Assembly: GCF_042665295.1 (NCBI RefSeq)
Contig: NZ_JBHTCO010000045.1
Span: 62,001-126,000, forward strand
DNA length: 64,000 nt
DNA from: Scopulibacillus_A cellulosilyticus
GTDB lineage: Bacteria; Bacillota; Bacilli; Bacillales; Sporolactobacillaceae
Reading direction: 5' to 3'
Each line of letters opens with the position of its first letter. The first letter of the stretch is position 1. The translations under genes were made by a program, and so were the position numbers. The notes beneath the pieces were generated by a model that saw nothing but the letters and a program-made list of their open reading frames with translations, did not search any database and was not told the DNA's origin. Positions 8,833 through 16,988 of the stretch are shown here, in pieces.

Positions 8833-9149
8833 GATTTAAAACTCCTGTTCGTTGTTATATTGAAATATGGCTTACTTCATCTATATTGTACGAGAACAGA
8901 CAAAAAGATAACCAAAAAATCCAAATTTCTTAACGGTGCTAAAACCTTAATTTCACAAGCTAACTAAAACTTAAACAATATTTATTTATACATTTGGCAT
9001 CTAAAATGGCATCCACTATTTGGATAAATCTGTTTTTATGAATATTTTAAAAAGTGCTTGATAATAGAGCTTTATACCTATAAACTGAATATATGAAAAT
9101 TGTCGAAAGAAGCGTGAAATTGGGGATTTTTATAAAATGGAGGGTTATT
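8833..9149. other. Intergenic region between DUF5634 copy 1 and the M20 gene
   Basis: 317 bp of AT-rich sequence between divergent genes. A possible rightward promoter, TTGATA then TATAAA, lies near 9055-9081 but with a short 15 bp spacer. No gene, hairpin or strong repeat was seen. Confidence 0.4.
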
Positions 9150-10325
9150 ATGAAGACTGAAACATTAGATGAGCTTATTTCCACAGTAAAAGATGATGTT
9201 ATTAAATGGCGCAGGCACTTCCACCAAAATCCAGAGCTTTCCTTCAAAGAGGAAAAAACATCTCAATTTATTTATGATACCCTGCAAACCTTTGAAAACT
9301 TAGTCATTACTCGCCCTACCAAAACGAGTGTCGTTGCTCGTTTGATTGGATCACAGCCCGGAAAAGTATTGGCACTGCGTGCGGATATAGATGCGCTTCC
9401 GATTCATGAGGAAACCGATCTGCCCTTCGCTTCCAAAAATCCTGGTGTCATGCATGCCTGCGGTCACGACGGACACACAGCTATGCTCCTTGGAGCGGTG
9501 AAGATTTTCACACAGCTAAAAGAACAGATAAAAGGGGAACTCAGATTCATTTTTCAACATGCTGAAGAAGATCCCCCGGGCGGAGCAGTTGAAATGGTTA
9601 AAGCAGGTGTAATGGAAGGTGTGGACATGGTCACAGGTATCCATGTTGCTTCCCAAATTCCGGTTGGAAAATTCGGCGTTGCATACGGAACGCTTACGTC
9701 AGCAACCGATAAATTTTATATAACCATTAATGGTAAAGGCGGGCATTCCTCACAACCGGAAAACACTGTCGATCCCGTTGTCATTGCCGCTCAAATTATA
9801 ACCAACCTTCAACAAATAGTTTCGAGAAATATCAGCGCTTCGGAAAAAGCTGTTGTCTCAATCACTCAATTTAAAGCCGGAGATGCTTATAATATCATTC
9901 CTGATTCTGTTGTATTAGGCGGTTCGACACGTACTTTTAATCCCGATGTGCGAAAATTAATTCCTGAACGTATGGAAAGCATCGTTAAAGGTATTGCTGA
10001 AGGAAATGGCGCATCATATCATTTGGATTACATGTTTGGATATAACCCTGTAATAAACGATGAAGCCGTAACAAAGGTTATGGAAAATACGATTCGGGAA
10101 CGATGGGGGGACGATGCGGTAGAATTTATCCCGCCATTAATGGGAGGAGAAGATTTTTCAGCATTTGCAGATAAGGCGCCGGGATGTTTCATACACATGG
10201 GAGCCGGCAATGAAGAAAAACATCCTATCCACCCGCACCATCATCCGAAATTTGCCATTGATGAAGATGCACTAATGATGGGTGTAGAACTGTTTATCTA
10301 TTCATCATTTAAGCTTCTTGACTAA
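9150..10325 (+). CDS. M20-family amidohydrolase/carboxypeptidase
   Basis: A 391-residue zinc-dependent hydrolase of the M20D group (HipO, N-acetyl-L-amino-acid and IAA-amino-acid hydrolase family), releasing an amino acid or amine from an N-acyl compound. Metal ligands are visible in MHACGHDGHTAM (the M20D Cys and His) and QHAEEDPPGGA, with a late His in the HPHHHPK stretch. ATG 9150 is chosen because TGGAGGG lies just upstream; the frame extends 19 codons further without a binding site. The next two genes encode membrane proteins, suggesting uptake and hydrolysis of one N-acylated compound. No signal peptide, so cytosolic. Confidence 0.88.
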   Translation: MKTETLDELISTVKDDVIKWRRHFHQNPELSFKEEKTSQFIYDTLQTFENLVITRPTKTSVVARLIGSQPGKVLALRADIDALPIHEETDLPFASKNPGVMHACGHDGHTAMLLGAVKIFTQLKEQIKGELRFIFQHAEEDPPGGAVEMVKAGVMEGVDMVTGIHVASQIPVGKFGVAYGTLTSATDKFYITINGKGGHSSQPENTVDPVVIAAQIITNLQQIVSRNISASEKAVVSITQFKAGDAYNIIPDSVVLGGSTRTFNPDVRKLIPERMESIVKGIAEGNGASYHLDYMFGYNPVINDEAVTKVMENTIRERWGDDAVEFIPPLMGGEDFSAFADKAPGCFIHMGAGNEEKHPIHPHHHPKFAIDEDALMMGVELFIYSSFKLLD

Positions 10326-10346
10326 AATGTAAGATTCATATTTAAT

Positions 10347-10387
10347 GTACCAACCGAATTTAAAAAGACGATAAGTTTGGTTGGTAC
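10347..10387 (+). other. Intergenic hairpin between M20 and DUF3100 genes
   Basis: Perfect arms GTACCAACC (10347-10355) and GGTTGGTAC (10379-10387). No T-run follows, so this is more likely a processing, attenuation or protein-binding site than a simple terminator. Confidence 0.5.
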
Positions 10388-10491
10388 AATAAAATGAAGA
10401 ACCTTTTTAATGCTCAACCATACCAAGAATCATACCGTTATTATTCACCAAACGTTTTTTGAATTTTCAGCAACCGAAGGGATTGAAGCAT

Positions 10492-11340
10492 ATGACAAAT
10501 AAGATGGCTCGAGCAAAAAACGTTAAATTGCACATATTTGTTTTTATTCTTGTCGTCATTTCTGAATTTATTGGAACCAGAAAATTTAATATAGGAATCG
10601 GGGTCATTGCGTTATTTCCTATGTTATATGCGATGGTATTAGGTGCTTTTATTAGCTGGCCGTCATTTAAATGGCTAAGTAACGGAGAAATGAAGAAGGC
10701 TGCCAATTTCTTAGGCATTTCTGTTATGCTGTTCGTCGTTAAAATGGGAACAATGGTCGGACCTTCTTTGAGCCAAGTTTTTCACTCAGGGGTCTCTTTT
10801 ATATCACAAGAAATTGGACATATTTTAGGCACTATTGTTCTCGGTTTGCCAATTGCAATATTAATCGGGATGAAGCGTGAAGCAATTGGTGCGACTTTTT
10901 CAATTGACCGTGAAGGAAACCTTGCCGTTATCGCCGAAAAATACGGTGCAGACTCTCCAGAAGGCAGAGGTGCCCTAGGTGTATATATTTGCGGGACGCT
11001 TTTCGGTTCAATTTATATATCTTTTTTGGCAAGTATCTTGGCAAGTTTGAAAGTATTTGATCCCCTTTCCTTGGCAATGGCAGCAGGGATTGGTTCAGGA
11101 AGTATGATGGCAGCGGGCACTGGGGCACTGGCAGTCATTTATCCGCATATGGCCAAACAAATTGCATTATTTGCCGCGTCAGCCAATATGATCGGCAGCG
11201 CTGTCGGTACCTATCTTTGTATTTTCTTCTCCTTGCCAGTTACAGCACGTCTATACAAATGGCTTCAACCTATTCTAGGCCGTAAAAAGATAAAAGAAGC
11301 TTCACCAGTGATACGTGAAAGTGAGGATGCTAACATATGA
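10492..11340 (+). CDS. DUF3100 membrane protein, putative transporter subunit
   Basis: A 282-residue integral membrane protein with roughly seven to eight hydrophobic segments, matching my recollection of the DUF3100 family. Loops contain GTRKFNIGIG near the N terminus, a soluble segment around DREGNLAVIAEKYGADSPEG, and a Gly-rich membrane motif GIGSGSMMAAGTGA that could be a transport pore element. ATG 10492 has AAGGGATTG before it. It overlaps the next membrane gene by ATGA, and the pair follows an M20 hydrolase gene, a grouping that suggests import of the hydrolase substrate. Function is inferred from context only. Confidence 0.7.
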   Translation: MTNKMARAKNVKLHIFVFILVVISEFIGTRKFNIGIGVIALFPMLYAMVLGAFISWPSFKWLSNGEMKKAANFLGISVMLFVVKMGTMVGPSLSQVFHSGVSFISQEIGHILGTIVLGLPIAILIGMKREAIGATFSIDREGNLAVIAEKYGADSPEGRGALGVYICGTLFGSIYISFLASILASLKVFDPLSLAMAAGIGSGSMMAAGTGALAVIYPHMAKQIALFAASANMIGSAVGTYLCIFFSLPVTARLYKWLQPILGRKKIKEASPVIRESEDANI

Positions 11341-11768
11341 AAGAAAAAGTCATCATACTTTGTATTGTCGGAATTATATCTCTAGTCGGAAACTGGATTG
11401 GCTTTGGTGTCACACCTATCGAAGCATTGCCAGGAGTCATCATTATGATAATCGTTGCATTAGCTGGTTATATCATTACTAACCTTTTACCGGTCAAGTT
11501 GCCGGCAGTCCTTTGGATATCCTTGTTAGCAGTGTTTGTGAGCACCCCTATTTTTCCCGGTCACGATATGATCGTAAAAGCCGTAGGGAAAATTGACTTT
11601 ATGACCCTTGCCACTCCGATTCTAGCTTATGCCGGTCTGTCATTCGGAAAAGATATCGACGCATTTAAGAAGTTAAGCTGGCGGATTGTTGTCATAGCAC
11701 TGGTTGTTCTTACTGGGTCGTATTTGCTGGCAGCAGTGTTTTCAGAAATTACGCTACGCTTTTTTTAG
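11337..11768 (+). CDS. Small integral membrane protein paired with DUF3100
   Basis: A 143-residue protein with four or five membrane helices, reminiscent of the half-size partners of DUF340/LysO-like exporters, though the family is not certain. Conserved-looking features are NLLPVKLPAVLW in the middle and a loop FGKDIDAFKK before the last helix. Its start overlaps the DUF3100 stop by four bases, implying translational coupling and a two-component membrane complex. Alternative: an accessory subunit without transport activity. Confidence 0.65.
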   Translation: MKEKVIILCIVGIISLVGNWIGFGVTPIEALPGVIIMIIVALAGYIITNLLPVKLPAVLWISLLAVFVSTPIFPGHDMIVKAVGKIDFMTLATPILAYAGLSFGKDIDAFKKLSWRIVVIALVVLTGSYLLAAVFSEITLRFF

Positions 11769-12077
11769 AAAGTTTCCGAACGATCAAGGTTTGAAGGGGC
11801 CTTCCTTAATTATTTAATTAAAATATGAATCAGCAGCTGACTTTTCTTTAAAGCTCGTCCCTTCTATGATAAAGGATTAACAAGTTTCACAAAAATTTAC
11901 TGTATCCTTTTCACATTTACCCCTAATATTTAAAAAGCCTACTTCTTATAGATTGTAGGCTAATTTTTCATTTATCTGGAGTCAATGAATCCATGGAGGA
12001 AAGTGAAACCCTGGATTAGTCTATACTATTTAAAAATTATGATAAAATATAGAATAATGATAAAGGAGGCCGCTTAA
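11769..12077. other. Intergenic region before the YkvA-like gene
   Basis: 309 bp holding a terminator at 11936-11970: stem AGCCTAC / GTAGGCT, then AATTTTT. No gene was seen. Confidence 0.6.
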
Positions 12078-12578
12078 ATGCCGCGTAATGATGACTTTAC
12101 TAACAGCGAGTCCGAAAGTCATAACGACAATCAAAATGTAAAAGCAGATTTTTGGGCAAAGATGAAAATATTTTCCGGCAAACGCTCAACAAGTGGCGTT
12201 GAAGGATCCGAAGACGGTTATAATAAAAAGAATGAGAAAATTGTTAGGAAAAATTTTTGGACAAAGATAAAAAAATTTACGGGTAAGATTCCCTTTGCAA
12301 AAGATGCTGTTTCACTCTATTATTGTGCCATTGATTCAAAAACGCCTCTCTATGCAAAAGGAGTCGCCTTTGCAGCATTAGCGTATTTTATACTCCCGAT
12401 AGATGCTATTCCAGACGCCATTTTTGGTGCAGGAATGACGGATGATGCTGCAATTATCACTGCTGCCCTCACTGCGATTGGAAAAAATGTGACAGACGCA
12501 CATAAAGAAAAAGCTGAAAAGTTCTTTAATCCTGATAGCCGGGATGACAAAGATAAGAAAAATGATAACAGAGAATAA
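12078..12578 (+). CDS. YkvA/DUF1232-domain protein
   Basis: A 166-residue protein. The C-terminal half has the DUF1232 signature: a hydrophobic helix AALAYFILPIDAIPDAI followed by GMTDDAAI, predicted to sit at the membrane. The N-terminal 75 residues are polar and hold an internal duplication: FWAKMKIFSGK (about residues 25-35) and FWTKIKKFTGK (about 60-70). The start has AAAGGAGG. Function of the family is unknown; a link to membrane or stress physiology is often guessed. The gene ends at a hairpin shared with a convergent gene. Confidence 0.8.
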   Translation: MPRNDDFTNSESESHNDNQNVKADFWAKMKIFSGKRSTSGVEGSEDGYNKKNEKIVRKNFWTKIKKFTGKIPFAKDAVSLYYCAIDSKTPLYAKGVAFAALAYFILPIDAIPDAIFGAGMTDDAAIITAALTAIGKNVTDAHKEKAEKFFNPDSRDDKDKKNDNRE

Positions 12579-12589
12579 AGACACTTTCC

Positions 12590-12622
12590 TTCTCACTCTT
12601 TCCCTTAGTGAGGGGATTTTCA
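12590..12622. terminator. Terminator between convergent YkvA and hypothetical genes
   Basis: CTCACT / AGTGAG stem, extended by CC/GG, followed on the plus strand by GGGATTTTC. Moderate strength. Confidence 0.55.
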
Positions 12623-13123
12623 TTATAAACCGATTTTAACCCAAAGCTTTTGATTCTTTATTTCAAACGATTGAATATTGCCAACGGGTATGGCTCTTAC
12701 TTTATCAAATTGATTTAAGTCAAAACTAATAATTCCTTCTTTATAACTCATTCCGGGCGGTATACTGAAAATGATACGTTTTATCCATCCCTGATTTAAT
12801 GGCTTCATACCCGCCACTCCAAAGTACAGTACCCGTTTTTCCGCTCTTAACGGTTTTAGATCAATTTCAAAGTCAAATTTTAACAGCAGCTTTTGAACTT
12901 TACCGCTAAGCTTTATAAAATCTTCATTAAAGTTCACATCTATTTTTTTAATCATTTTTTCCTGACTAGCTTTCTTCTTCAGGAACCACAAGAGCATCTC
13001 AGAAGTTATCGGTATAGATATTCCCTTTTCAGATAACTTCTCTTTTGCATTGGCCAAGATGACTTCTTTATTTTCCTTTAAATCATTTAGTTGCTGACTG
13101 GCCTTTTGAAAAACCTTTTTCAC
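12623..13123 (-). CDS. Hypothetical soluble protein (166 residues)
   Basis: Not recognised. GTG start after AGAAGGTGATG. The N-terminal third is Lys/Glu-rich and helical. The rest alternates charged and hydrophobic residues as in a beta-rich domain (NEDFIKLSGKVQKLL, later IIFSIPPGMSYKEGIISF). No Cys, signal peptide or membrane span. It may be a lipid- or protein-binding beta sandwich, but that is speculation. It is a single gene, convergent with the YkvA-like gene and followed on its upstream side by a repeat element. Confidence 0.6.
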   Translation of the reverse strand: MKKVFQKASQQLNDLKENKEVILANAKEKLSEKGISIPITSEMLLWFLKKKASQEKMIKKIDVNFNEDFIKLSGKVQKLLLKFDFEIDLKPLRAEKRVLYFGVAGMKPLNQGWIKRIIFSIPPGMSYKEGIISFDLNQFDKVRAIPVGNIQSFEIKNQKLWVKIGL

Positions 13124-13156
13124 TCATCATCATCACCTTCTGCAGATTTATAGAGT

Positions 13157-13306
13157 AAAACTTCCATCAGTGGGTTTTTTGTTCATCCCCACAGATGGTT
13201 AGGTTAAACTTACCAGAGGTTTACTGTCCGTTATATTCCGCCTAAACGTTAATGATTCTCAAGTGTTTTTAGGAGGGAACCTTACGGACATTTCACCGGG
13301 ATAAAC
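13157..13306. repeat. Structured intergenic repeat element, copy 1
   Basis: Shares long stretches with 56017-56248: AAACTTCCATCAGTGGG at one end, CCGCCTAAAC in the middle, and CACCGGGATAAAC at the other end. The left part folds as CCATCAGTGGG / CCCACAGATGG with one mismatch. The right part has GTCCGTTA / TTACGGAC enclosing a second arm pair. This copy lacks the central insert of the other copy. No coding potential. It lies between a hypothetical gene and the end of the sugar-acid operon. Confidence 0.75.
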
Positions 13307-13354
13307 CTTACCTATTTATATTCAGCCGCAAATTAAATACAACATCGACCTTTT

Positions 13355-14347
13355 TCAATTCAGATGTTTGATCAATAACTCCGCTAATTTCTTCGGAGTA
13401 TTACGAAATGCATCATTTGTACTTCCTGCCATATGCGGCGTCACAGTTACATTGTCAAGCTGCAAAAAAGGGCTTTCACCTTCAAGGGGTTCGTGATCAA
13501 AAGTATCTAAAGCCGCACCGGCAATTTCATTATTTTTCAATGCTTTAATAAGATCGTCTTCTTTAATGAGGCCGGAGCGCGCCGAGTTAACAAAGATTGC
13601 AGTTTTCTTCATTTGCCGGAAGTGCTCGTAGCGAATCATATGTTTGGTCTCTTCCGTTAGCCGAGCATGCAGTGAAACAACATCGGCCTCCCTGAGCAAA
13701 GTGTCTAAATTGACTTGTTCAAAATCAGTTTGACCGTTAAAGTACGGATCAAAGAAAATAATACGCGCATCGAATCCGTTTAAGAAACGGCCGACGAGCT
13801 GACCAATGTTACCGAAGCCGATAAGACCAATTGTTCTATCTTCGAGTTCTGGAACGAAGTCATTGTTAGGAAAGTCCTTCCGCCATTGCCCTTGTTTTAA
13901 AGCGGCATGAGAACGGGCGATATTCCGCATTTCTGACAAGATTAATCCTACAGTGAATTCGGCAACGCTTCGAGCATTGCGTCCAGGTGTATTAATGACA
14001 GTAATATTATTCCTTTTCGCGAAATTCACGTTAACATTTTCCTTGCCGCCGCGAAGAACGCCAATGGTTTTTAGTTGGCTGGCCGAACGAATAACTTCCT
14101 TATTGAGAGGGGCAAATTGCGTTATAATGATATCAAATGTTTCTATATCTTTAAGTAAAATTTCGGGCAGTTTAACGGCTTCGCTCCCGCCTTGTTCGAT
14201 CGCTAAGTTATCTTTTTGCAGCTGCTCTAAATTCTCATGTTTCCATTCCCTGATGGTGACCTCAATACCGGCATCAACGAGCTTTTTTAATCCTTGTTTC
14301 ATTATATCCTTTGGTATAAATAAATCTGCAATAGCTAAGCATTTCAA
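13355..14347 (-). CDS. D-2-hydroxyacid dehydrogenase (SerA-like family)
   Basis: A 330-residue NAD(P)-dependent dehydrogenase of the D-isomer 2-hydroxyacid family. The Rossmann motif GFGNIGQLVG is near residue 155. Substrate/catalytic residues are seen as Arg in NSARSGLIKEDD, Glu in the following helix, and His in VTPHMAGST. I take the TTG at 14345-14347 as start because AGGGAAG lies eight bases upstream; a GTG three codons earlier sits too close to that site. It is last in an operon with an aldolase, LyxK-like kinase and SDR, so it likely acts on a 2-keto or 2-hydroxy sugar acid in that pathway, not in serine synthesis. Confidence 0.82.
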   Translation of the reverse strand: MKCLAIADLFIPKDIMKQGLKKLVDAGIEVTIREWKHENLEQLQKDNLAIEQGGSEAVKLPEILLKDIETFDIIITQFAPLNKEVIRSASQLKTIGVLRGGKENVNVNFAKRNNITVINTPGRNARSVAEFTVGLILSEMRNIARSHAALKQGQWRKDFPNNDFVPELEDRTIGLIGFGNIGQLVGRFLNGFDARIIFFDPYFNGQTDFEQVNLDTLLREADVVSLHARLTEETKHMIRYEHFRQMKKTAIFVNSARSGLIKEDDLIKALKNNEIAGAALDTFDHEPLEGESPFLQLDNVTVTPHMAGSTNDAFRNTPKKLAELLIKHLN

Positions 14348-14404
14348 TATAAACACTTCCCTGTAAAAGAATATATCAAACTTACTTTTACTTAATTAAA
14401 AAGA

Positions 14405-14516
14405 TCGCTCTTAAACTCTGGGTTTCGCTCTTAACCCTTGGGCTTCGCTCCTAATCCCTTAATTTTGCTCTTAATTTTTGAAATTCGCTCTCAATCCTTA
14501 TCGTTCGCTCATCCAA
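14405..14516. repeat. Six-unit 20 bp TCGCTC array, copy 1
   Basis: TCGCTC (once TTGCTC) recurs at 14405, 14425, 14445, 14465, 14485 and 14505, exactly every 20 bp. Each is followed by TTAA-like sequence and a variable 10 bp half. It fills the gap between the SDR and hydroxyacid dehydrogenase genes of one operon. A sister array lies at 58934-59042. Confidence 0.85.
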
Positions 14517-14544
14517 AGCTAGTTTTTTAATTATTAAATATCCC

Positions 14545-15303
14545 TTAACGCATTAACATTCCGCCAGTGGCATCCAATGTCGCACCTGTGAGATAGTTTG
14601 CTTTATCTGAGACGAGGAAAACAGCAATGTCGGCAATTTCTTTTGGTGTTGCCGGGCGGCCAATTGGGATACGGTTAATATAGTAATCTCTATTCTTTTT
14701 AAGTGAATCTCTTATCATATCGGTTTCTACAATACCTAATGCCAAATTATTAACATTAATGCCGTTTTTGGCTACCTCGCGTGCGAGCGAAATTGTAAAA
14801 CCGACCATCCCCGCTTTGCTTGCCGCATAATGAGCATGTCCTGTCGTTGAACCATGAAAAGCTGCCTGAGAAGTGATGTTCAGGATTTTTCCTTTTTTGT
14901 TTCGTTCTAGACAATAGTTTATAAAGGTCCGGCATGTTAGGAAGACGCTTGTTAAGTTAATATCCAGCGTTCCTTCCCAGTCCGGCAAGCTCATATCCTT
15001 AACATGGCTCTTCGGCCACACACCCGCATTATTAATAAGTACATCTACGCCGCCCAAATCTTCAATACTCTTTTTTACGATTTCAATCGTCTCATCGGCA
15101 TTAGCAAGGTCAACTTGATAAGCAAAAGCTTTACGGCCAAGCGATCTAATGTCTTCGACAACCTCTTGCGCCTTATCTCGATTGCTTCGGTATGTCAATG
15201 CTACGTCAGCACCTTCCTTGGCTAGTGCTAAGGCAATCTCACGGCCTACGCCTCGTGACCCTCCTGTGACAATTGCTGTTTTTCCTTTAAGGCCTAAGTC
15301 CAT
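14545..15303 (-). CDS. SDR-family oxidoreductase in sugar-acid operon
   Basis: A 252-residue classical short-chain dehydrogenase. It shows the NAD(P)-binding TGGSRGVGRE (about residues 12-21), the structural NNAGVW, the catalytic Ser region NITSQAAFHG and YAASKAG with Tyr and Lys. A basic/neutral choice after beta-2 (TYRSNRDK) favours NADP(H). The C-terminal DATGGMLMR is typical. It begins four bases after the kinase stop, so it is co-transcribed with kinase and aldolase. It likely oxidises or reduces a sugar or sugar-acid carbonyl. The substrate is unknown. Confidence 0.85.
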   Translation of the reverse strand: MDLGLKGKTAIVTGGSRGVGREIALALAKEGADVALTYRSNRDKAQEVVEDIRSLGRKAFAYQVDLANADETIEIVKKSIEDLGGVDVLINNAGVWPKSHVKDMSLPDWEGTLDINLTSVFLTCRTFINYCLERNKKGKILNITSQAAFHGSTTGHAHYAASKAGMVGFTISLAREVAKNGINVNNLALGIVETDMIRDSLKKNRDYYINRIPIGRPATPKEIADIAVFLVSDKANYLTGATLDATGGMLMR

Positions 15304-15307
15304 CGTA

Positions 15308-16825
15308 TTATCCGCCTGCCTTCCATATTAGTTCCATCTTTTTTAACGTTTCTTTGTATCTCTTGTACTTCCCTTCATAGATAGATGCATTTTCTTTTTT
15401 CGGCTGGATGATGCGTTCAACTTTTACCATTTTGTCAGCCGCTTGTTTGATAGATTTATAGTGCCCCGTCATCACACCCGCGCACATTGCTGTGCCAAGC
15501 GTGCCGTGTTCTTTTACTTCAACCATTTCAAGCGGGATTTGCAGACAGTCAGCGAACATCTGCATCCATACATCCGATTTTGTCACACCCCCGGCAATAC
15601 GTGAGGCGCCGGGCTTCCTACTATATTTAAACAAGCGCTCAATATGATACATGTGACTGAATACAATCCCCTCGTATACCGCACGGACAAAATGTTTCTG
15701 CTTATGCCAGCTGTTCATGCCGATAAAGCAGCCATTGGCATTAGGCACCGAATTTGAACCAAATAAAAATGGGAAAAACAATAGATCACTTTCCCTGGGA
15801 TCCGTTGAAGCAACTAATTCGTTGCAAAGGTCATAAACCGAACGGCCTTGCATCTCGGCCTCAATTTTTTCTTTAGACAAAAATCTATCGATAAACCATT
15901 CCAGATTACTGGCTGATGTCGGGCTTGCTTCAGTTGTCAGCCAATAATTTGGCAGACAATAAATCGATGTCATAAACAAATCTTTATCAATGACCGGCTT
16001 TTTAGTTATAAATTCATTGATGCTCCATGTACCGGCGACGATGCATAACTTATTTTCTTCTGCGAGACCGGATGCGACTGCTGAAGCCGCAATATCAAAT
16101 AACCCGCCGGCAATCGGTGTACCTTCCTTAAGACCTGTTATTTGTGCGGCTTCTTCGGTAACGTAACCGCATATATCGGTTGAATGTCTAAGCGGAGGAA
16201 GCTTTGATATGAAATCGTGCAGTCCGAAGAATTCAAGCAAATCCTTATCAAAACACTGATCTCTTACGTTAAGCAAGCTTGTACCTGAGACATCCGTCAG
16301 CTCCAAACAGGCTTCCCCCGTCAGCTTAAAGCGCAGAAAATCCTTAACCATAAAAATATAATCCGTTTGTTCAATAACAGCTGGGTCATGGTCTTTAAGC
16401 CAGGCAAGCAAGGCGACTGGCTGACCTGCCCATACCGACTGCATCGTTTTAGGGAGAACATCTGTTTCAAAACGCGGATCCGCATACCATTTATAGATAT
16501 ATTTTTTGGCTCTTTGATCAGTTGAAATAATGCCGTTATAAGTCGGCTTACCATCCTTTGTTGTTAAATAAAGGCCGTTCCCATGACCCGTGATCGATAT
16601 CCCCGCGATTCGATGAGCATCGATTCCGGACTTCCTTATTACTTCTTTAATAACCGCTACGTTCGCATCCCAAAGCTCATCTATATCACGTTCCGTATGG
16701 AATGGCTTTGGCATGATCATATTCGTCTTTCGTGAGGCAATTGCCGCTTCTTTTCCCGTCAGCGTATAAAGGGCTGCCTTAGTAACGGTGCCGCCGTTAT
16801 CAATACCAAGCAAATAGTTCCCCAA
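15308..16825 (-). CDS. FGGY carbohydrate kinase, L-xylulose kinase (LyxK)-like
   Basis: A 505-residue FGGY-family kinase. The N-terminal phosphate-binding loop is LGIDNGGTVTKAALY. GHGNGLYL, STDQRA and EASPTSASNLEWF are strongly reminiscent of E. coli LyxK, which phosphorylates L-xylulose and 3-keto-L-gulonate. The C-terminal half keeps RIAGGVTKSDVWMQ and GTLGTAMCAG. TTG at 16823-16825 is chosen as start because AAAGGAGGG is six bases upstream; an ATG 15 codons earlier would place that site inside the gene. The neighbours suggest a pathway making a ketose phosphate that the aldolase cleaves. Confidence 0.85.
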   Translation of the reverse strand: MGNYLLGIDNGGTVTKAALYTLTGKEAAIASRKTNMIMPKPFHTERDIDELWDANVAVIKEVIRKSGIDAHRIAGISITGHGNGLYLTTKDGKPTYNGIISTDQRAKKYIYKWYADPRFETDVLPKTMQSVWAGQPVALLAWLKDHDPAVIEQTDYIFMVKDFLRFKLTGEACLELTDVSGTSLLNVRDQCFDKDLLEFFGLHDFISKLPPLRHSTDICGYVTEEAAQITGLKEGTPIAGGLFDIAASAVASGLAEENKLCIVAGTWSINEFITKKPVIDKDLFMTSIYCLPNYWLTTEASPTSASNLEWFIDRFLSKEKIEAEMQGRSVYDLCNELVASTDPRESDLLFFPFLFGSNSVPNANGCFIGMNSWHKQKHFVRAVYEGIVFSHMYHIERLFKYSRKPGASRIAGGVTKSDVWMQMFADCLQIPLEMVEVKEHGTLGTAMCAGVMTGHYKSIKQAADKMVKVERIIQPKKENASIYEGKYKRYKETLKKMELIWKAGG

Positions 16826-16988
16826 AACCGTCCCTCCTTTGGAAAAAATAAAAACCCCAAAGTTGACCATAAATCTCTGTCATTCTTTGAGGTAAATATC
16901 ATACTTATTTTGTCATCACTATTTTAAAATCGGTTTTAAGATATCCGGGATCAGTGTTTTTATACAAATTATGTGCGACTTTCATTCA

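Noticed and set aside
8990..9020. Sigma-54 promoter before the M20 gene
   Set aside because: TGGCAT occurs twice here, but no GC lies at the required 10 bp after the GG.
14405..14516. CRISPR array
   Set aside because: Period is only 20 bp, the conserved part is a hexamer plus a short tail, there are no 28-37 bp repeats or uniform spacers, and no cas genes are nearby.
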